Below the pieces are notes generated by a model that made no database searches, was not told the DNA's origin, and worked only from the letters and a program-made list of their open reading frames with translations. Positions 62,006-64,000 of a stretch of 64,000 nucleotides of DNA are shown here, one piece after another. Source of the stretch: Parerythrobacter jejuensis (GTDB taxonomy: Bacteria > Pseudomonadota > Alphaproteobacteria > Sphingomonadales > Sphingomonadaceae); contig NZ_BAAAZF010000001.1 in the NCBI RefSeq assembly GCF_039536765.1, forward strand, positions 186,001-250,000, given 5' to 3'. A program made the translations under genes and the position numbers. The first letter of the stretch is position 1. Each line of letters begins with the position of its first letter.

Positions 62006-62866
62006 ATGGTGATACGGTTTCTGGCAACCCTGCTGGCTTTTACGCTGCCAACCTCGCTCATGGCGCAGGGGACGGACACGCCCGATCCGGTCGAGGTCAT
62101 GATCCTGGGCAGTTACCACTTCGCCAATCCAGGCCGCGATGCGGTTAATATGGAGGTCGACGACGTTCTCAGTCCGCGCCGCCAGAAGGAAATCGCGACC
62201 CTCTCCAATACTCTCGCTCAATGGGCGCCGACACGGGTGGTCGTGGAGGCGAGGGCATCCGGCCCGGACTTCGAACTTGCCGACTATGCTGACACAGACA
62301 CGTTGCTGAGCACGTCTCGCAACGAGAGTGTGCAGATCGGGTACCGGCTGGCCCGGGCGATGGGACACCGGGCTGTGTTCGGATTTGATGAGCAACCCGA
62401 GGGCGATGAGCCTGATTACTTCCCTTTGCAGTCGGTCCAGCAATTCGCCCGGGCAAATGGACAGGAGGCTATCCTGACCAGCCTGTTCGCTGATCTGCAG
62501 GAGCAAATTTCCGCAGAGCAGGCGCGCTTGCCAGACCAGACAATCGCAGGATCACTCATCTTTCACAATCGTCCCGATCTGGTCGAGGCGCAGCATCACA
62601 AGCTCTATTACAGCTTGCTGTCGATCGGCGATGGCGATGCCCAACCCGGCGCTGAGCTCAATGCCTATTGGTATATGCGCAATGCCAAGATGTTCGCCAA
62701 GCTGAACAAGGTCGCACAGCCAGGGGACCGGGTCTTGGTAATTGTGGGTAGCGGCCATTCGGCCTGGCTACGCCACTTTGCCGAACGCATGCCAGGCTAT
62801 CGCCTGGTGGAGGTAATGCCCTACCTGATCGGTGCTAATGCTGCTTCTCGCGTGGATGGCGAATAA
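62006..62866 (+). CDS. Exported DUF5694 protein
   Basis: A 286-residue protein with a signal peptide (cleavage near LMAQ). The DUF5694 core starts ILGSYHFANPGRDAVNMEVDDVLSPRRQKEI and ends with VIVGSGHSAWLRHFAE, which is reminiscent of TraB/PrgY-type metal-dependent hydrolases (conserved GxxH). Catalytic function is not established. ATG 62006 follows ataaggagt. The gene stands alone between an operator and a terminator. Confidence 0.85.
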   Translation: MVIRFLATLLAFTLPTSLMAQGTDTPDPVEVMILGSYHFANPGRDAVNMEVDDVLSPRRQKEIATLSNTLAQWAPTRVVVEARASGPDFELADYADTDTLLSTSRNESVQIGYRLARAMGHRAVFGFDEQPEGDEPDYFPLQSVQQFARANGQEAILTSLFADLQEQISAEQARLPDQTIAGSLIFHNRPDLVEAQHHKLYYSLLSIGDGDAQPGAELNAYWYMRNAKMFAKLNKVAQPGDRVLVIVGSGHSAWLRHFAERMPGYRLVEVMPYLIGANAASRVDGE

Positions 62867-62907
62867 AAAGACCGCCGCAGACGGGATCAGTCGCGGCGGT
62901 CCTGTTT
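62866..62907. terminator. Bidirectional intrinsic terminator
   Basis: A GACCGCCGC/GCGGCGGTC stem (62870-62878 with 62893-62901), extended by GAC/GTC inside. On the plus strand it is followed by CTGTTTT; on the minus strand by TTTTTATT. It ends the DUF5694 transcript rightward and any leftward transcript from the photoreceptor or small RNA. Confidence 0.8.
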
Positions 62908-63032
62908 TGCGACCCTTTCGGGCCCGGTGCGTTAGAGGCGGCTTGCGTCTCACACCAAGGGGATGTGCCGGGCCGGTCAAAAGACGCTTCGGGAGGGACA
63001 GGAGGAAACAATCATCAACCGGCCCCGGGCAC
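62866..63032 (-). ncRNA. Candidate small RNA downstream of the EL222-like gene
   Basis: On the minus strand about 167 bases without a reading frame run from a promoter-like TAATTA box (63044-63039) to the terminator above. Arms at 63032-63018 and 62977-62965 pair as a GC-rich stem. The 40-base loop between them is CU-rich, TCCTCCTGTCCCTCCC (63006-62991), able to pair with ribosome-binding sites. A further hairpin GGCCC-GAAA-GGGTC (62924-62911) has a GNRA loop only on this strand. This could be an independent small RNA or a processed 3' end of the EL222-like mRNA. I know of no name for it. Confidence 0.5.
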
Positions 63033-63038
63033 TGTTTT

Positions 63039-63082
63039 TAATTAGGCCGATTCGAATAGATGCAAAAGATGGACCTTGGTCC
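63039..63082 (-). promoter_or_regulatory. EL222-type binding site with weak promoter
   Basis: GGACCAAGGTCC (63082-63071, minus strand) fits the EL222 consensus RGNCYWWRGNCY as I recall it. It lies 4 bases before a poor -35 (TTTTGC, 63067-63062), with TAATTA 17 bases further on. The site centre is about 45 bases before the predicted start, where a LuxR-type activator would act. Confidence 0.45.
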
Positions 63083-63106
63083 GTGGCTTGTGTTGCACCA
63101 AATGCA

Positions 63107-63790
63107 CTAGATTCCAGCTTCGACCGCAATCCTCACAAGATCAGCGCTTGTCCGCAGGCCAAGCTTTTCCATCACCAAGCCGCGGTGCATCTTGACCGTC
63201 TTTTCAGACAGGCCAAGCTCCGCCGCGACTTGCTTGTTGCGCAGGCCTGATGCGACCAATGTCGTCACCTGGAGTTGACGCGGAGACAGCGTTTTGAGCA
63301 TCTCGGCCGCTCTTTCCCGGCGGGCCATACCCATATTGGGTTGGTCATCGTCAACCTCGACCTGGCTGCCGAGGAAATAGAGCAATTCGTCTGTGTCATC
63401 GTAAATCGGCGCGACCAAGACGGCGTTGCGGAATGGCGATCCGTCTTTCTTGTAATTGAGGATCTCAACCAAGACCGGCTTATGTTCGCGCACGCCTTCA
63501 CGGATCTTTTCGGTCAGCCATGGTTCGGTTCCCGATCCGGACAGGAACCGGCAATTGCGACCGACGCATTCGCTTTCTTCATAGCCGGTCAGATCGGCAA
63601 ATGCCTTGTTGATGGCGACCAGCGGATTGTCGGGCAGTCGGGGATCGGACACGACCGAGGCGATCGGGCTCGCTTCAATCAGGTCAAGCACCCATTGATC
63701 GGGCTGCGGAATCGCAGCGGGATCAGTGACTTCCGTGTCATCCGATTGGCTCGGCGGAGGGCTGTTTGAGTCCGGTCCCATACACTGCAT
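63107..63790 (-). CDS. Blue-light LOV-HTH transcription factor, EL222 type
   Basis: A 227-residue protein. The LOV photosensor (about residues 30-155) has GRNCRFLSG with flavin-adduct cysteine C80 (C75 in EL222) and [14 protein letters not shown]-alpha linker follows, then a LuxR-type helix-turn-helix ([36 protein letters not shown]). I recognise it as almost collinear with EL222 of Erythrobacter litoralis HTCC2594, which dimerises and binds DNA under blue light. ATG 63790 gives the known length; the upstream in-frame ATG lies inside the preceding gene. A likely target site lies 25 bases after its stop. Confidence 0.93.
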   Translation of the reverse strand: MQCMGPDSNSPPPSQSDDTEVTDPAAIPQPDQWVLDLIEASPIASVVSDPRLPDNPLVAINKAFADLTGYEESECVGRNCRFLSGSGTEPWLTEKIREGVREHKPVLVEILNYKKDGSPFRNAVLVAPIYDDTDELLYFLGSQVEVDDDQPNMGMARRERAAEMLKTLSPRQLQVTTLVASGLRNKQVAAELGLSEKTVKMHRGLVMEKLGLRTSADLVRIAVEAGI

Positions 63791-63836
63791 ATCGCTCGTG
63801 TCCGGTGCAATTGCAATGGCTTGGGGCAGTTCTTCC

Positions 63837-64000
63837 CTATCCGTTGCCGACCTGGACTTCGAGGAATTGCGGCTTGGATGTGGATGCGCCATGCATTTGT
63901 TGCAGCGGATAGCTGCCATTGGGAAGAGACGTCAGTGGCATGCCTGCGGCCGCAAGCGCATAGGGCGATACCCGGTGGCGGGTCACGAGCCCACCCGCAC
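63837..64000 (-). CDS. C-terminal end of an unrecognised protein (cut by window edge)
   Basis: An open frame enters from the window end and stops at TAG 63839-63837, giving about 53 residues ([14 protein letters not shown]... FLEVQVGNG). Third-position GC is high, as in the neighbouring genes, and the other frames look less coding, which is why I report it. The gene lies 46 bases upstream of the EL222-like start on the same strand and could share its transcript. I do not recognise the family. Confidence 0.4.
   Translation of the reverse strand, partial: AGGLVTRHRVSPYALAAAGMPLTSLPNGSYPLQQMHGASTSKPQFLEVQVGNG

Noticed and set aside
62965-63040. Plus-strand terminator for DUF5694 formed by the large stem and TGTTTTT
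   Set aside because: The loop is 40 bases and a much better terminator stands at 62870-62907; the GNRA hairpin in the region favours a minus-strand RNA.
62832-63041. Plus-strand frame of 69 codons after DUF5694
   Set aside because: It begins inside the DUF5694 gene, crosses a terminator and is Arg/Gly-rich without a ribosome site.
63275-63769. Plus-strand frame opposite the LOV-HTH gene
   Set aside because: Pure antisense of a well-recognised protein with no domain of its own.

Overview
The window is a GC-rich alphaproteobacterial chromosome segment, almost certainly from Sphingomonadales and most likely family Erythrobacteraceae. Three things point there: a LOV-HTH regulator at 63107-63790 that is nearly collinear with EL222 of Erythrobacter litoralis, a speF-type RNA leader in front of ornithine decarboxylase, and a MipZ division ATPase. 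I see no phage, insertion sequence, CRISPR array or rRNA. Genes are tightly packed, many with ATGA, GTGA, TTGA or TAATG start-stop overlaps, and no gene-free stretch reaches 300 bases (the longest is about 244, at 34433-34676).

Layout. 1-8906: envelope cluster pyrH(partial)-frr-uppS-cdsA-dxr-rseP-bamA-skp-fabZ, then rpmE and a terminator. The lpxD/lpxA/lpxB genes often found here are absent. 9026-11367: a 2-oxoglutarate oxygenase overlapping a DksA/TraR-type protein, tRNA-His, and a Leu/Glu-type dehydrogenase. 11458-16290: cytochrome c maturation operon ccmCDEFGHI, including a 46-residue ccmD. 16407-24683: kup, a GNAT protein, the leftward group GGDEF/EAL-dapF-mtaB-ftsY-yciB, and an EVE protein. 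24690-32449: a TPP enzyme, a small membrane protein, an LplT-like MFS protein, pgsA, mipZ, a PilZ protein, oxyR and rnd. 32639-38997: aspS, an unknown secreted TPR protein, acpP-fabF-mltG-2H phosphoesterase, and tRNA-Met. 39034-44056: a DCC-family protein beside an ABC ATPase and a very large permease fused to an M1 metallopeptidase. 44066-47050: fatty-acid/CoA genes. 47107-51858: trehalose operon otsB-GH15-otsA plus a tyrosine phosphatase. 51947-54863: trxB, two MAPEG genes and a threonine dehydratase.

55095-61945 holds the alternative spermidine pathway: ornithine decarboxylase, carboxy(nor)spermidine dehydrogenase and carboxy(nor)spermidine decarboxylase, interspersed with a membrane serine hydrolase and a LemA/DUF3137 pair. 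62006-64000 holds a DUF5694 protein behind an operator-like palindrome, the EL222-like photoreceptor, and the end of an unrecognised gene.

The most interesting unannotated signal lies between DUF5694 and the EL222-like gene. There a match to the EL222 binding consensus precedes a weak leftward promoter, a strongly structured segment of about 167 bases with a CCUCCU-type loop, and an intrinsic terminator. Together they look like a light-controlled small RNA, or a small RNA cut from the 3' end of the photoreceptor mRNA. Other points of interest are the permease-peptidase fusion with its own operator, an 11-G tract inside mltG, a perfect DnaA box at mipZ, and three convergent gene pairs whose stop codons share one CTAR tetranucleotide.
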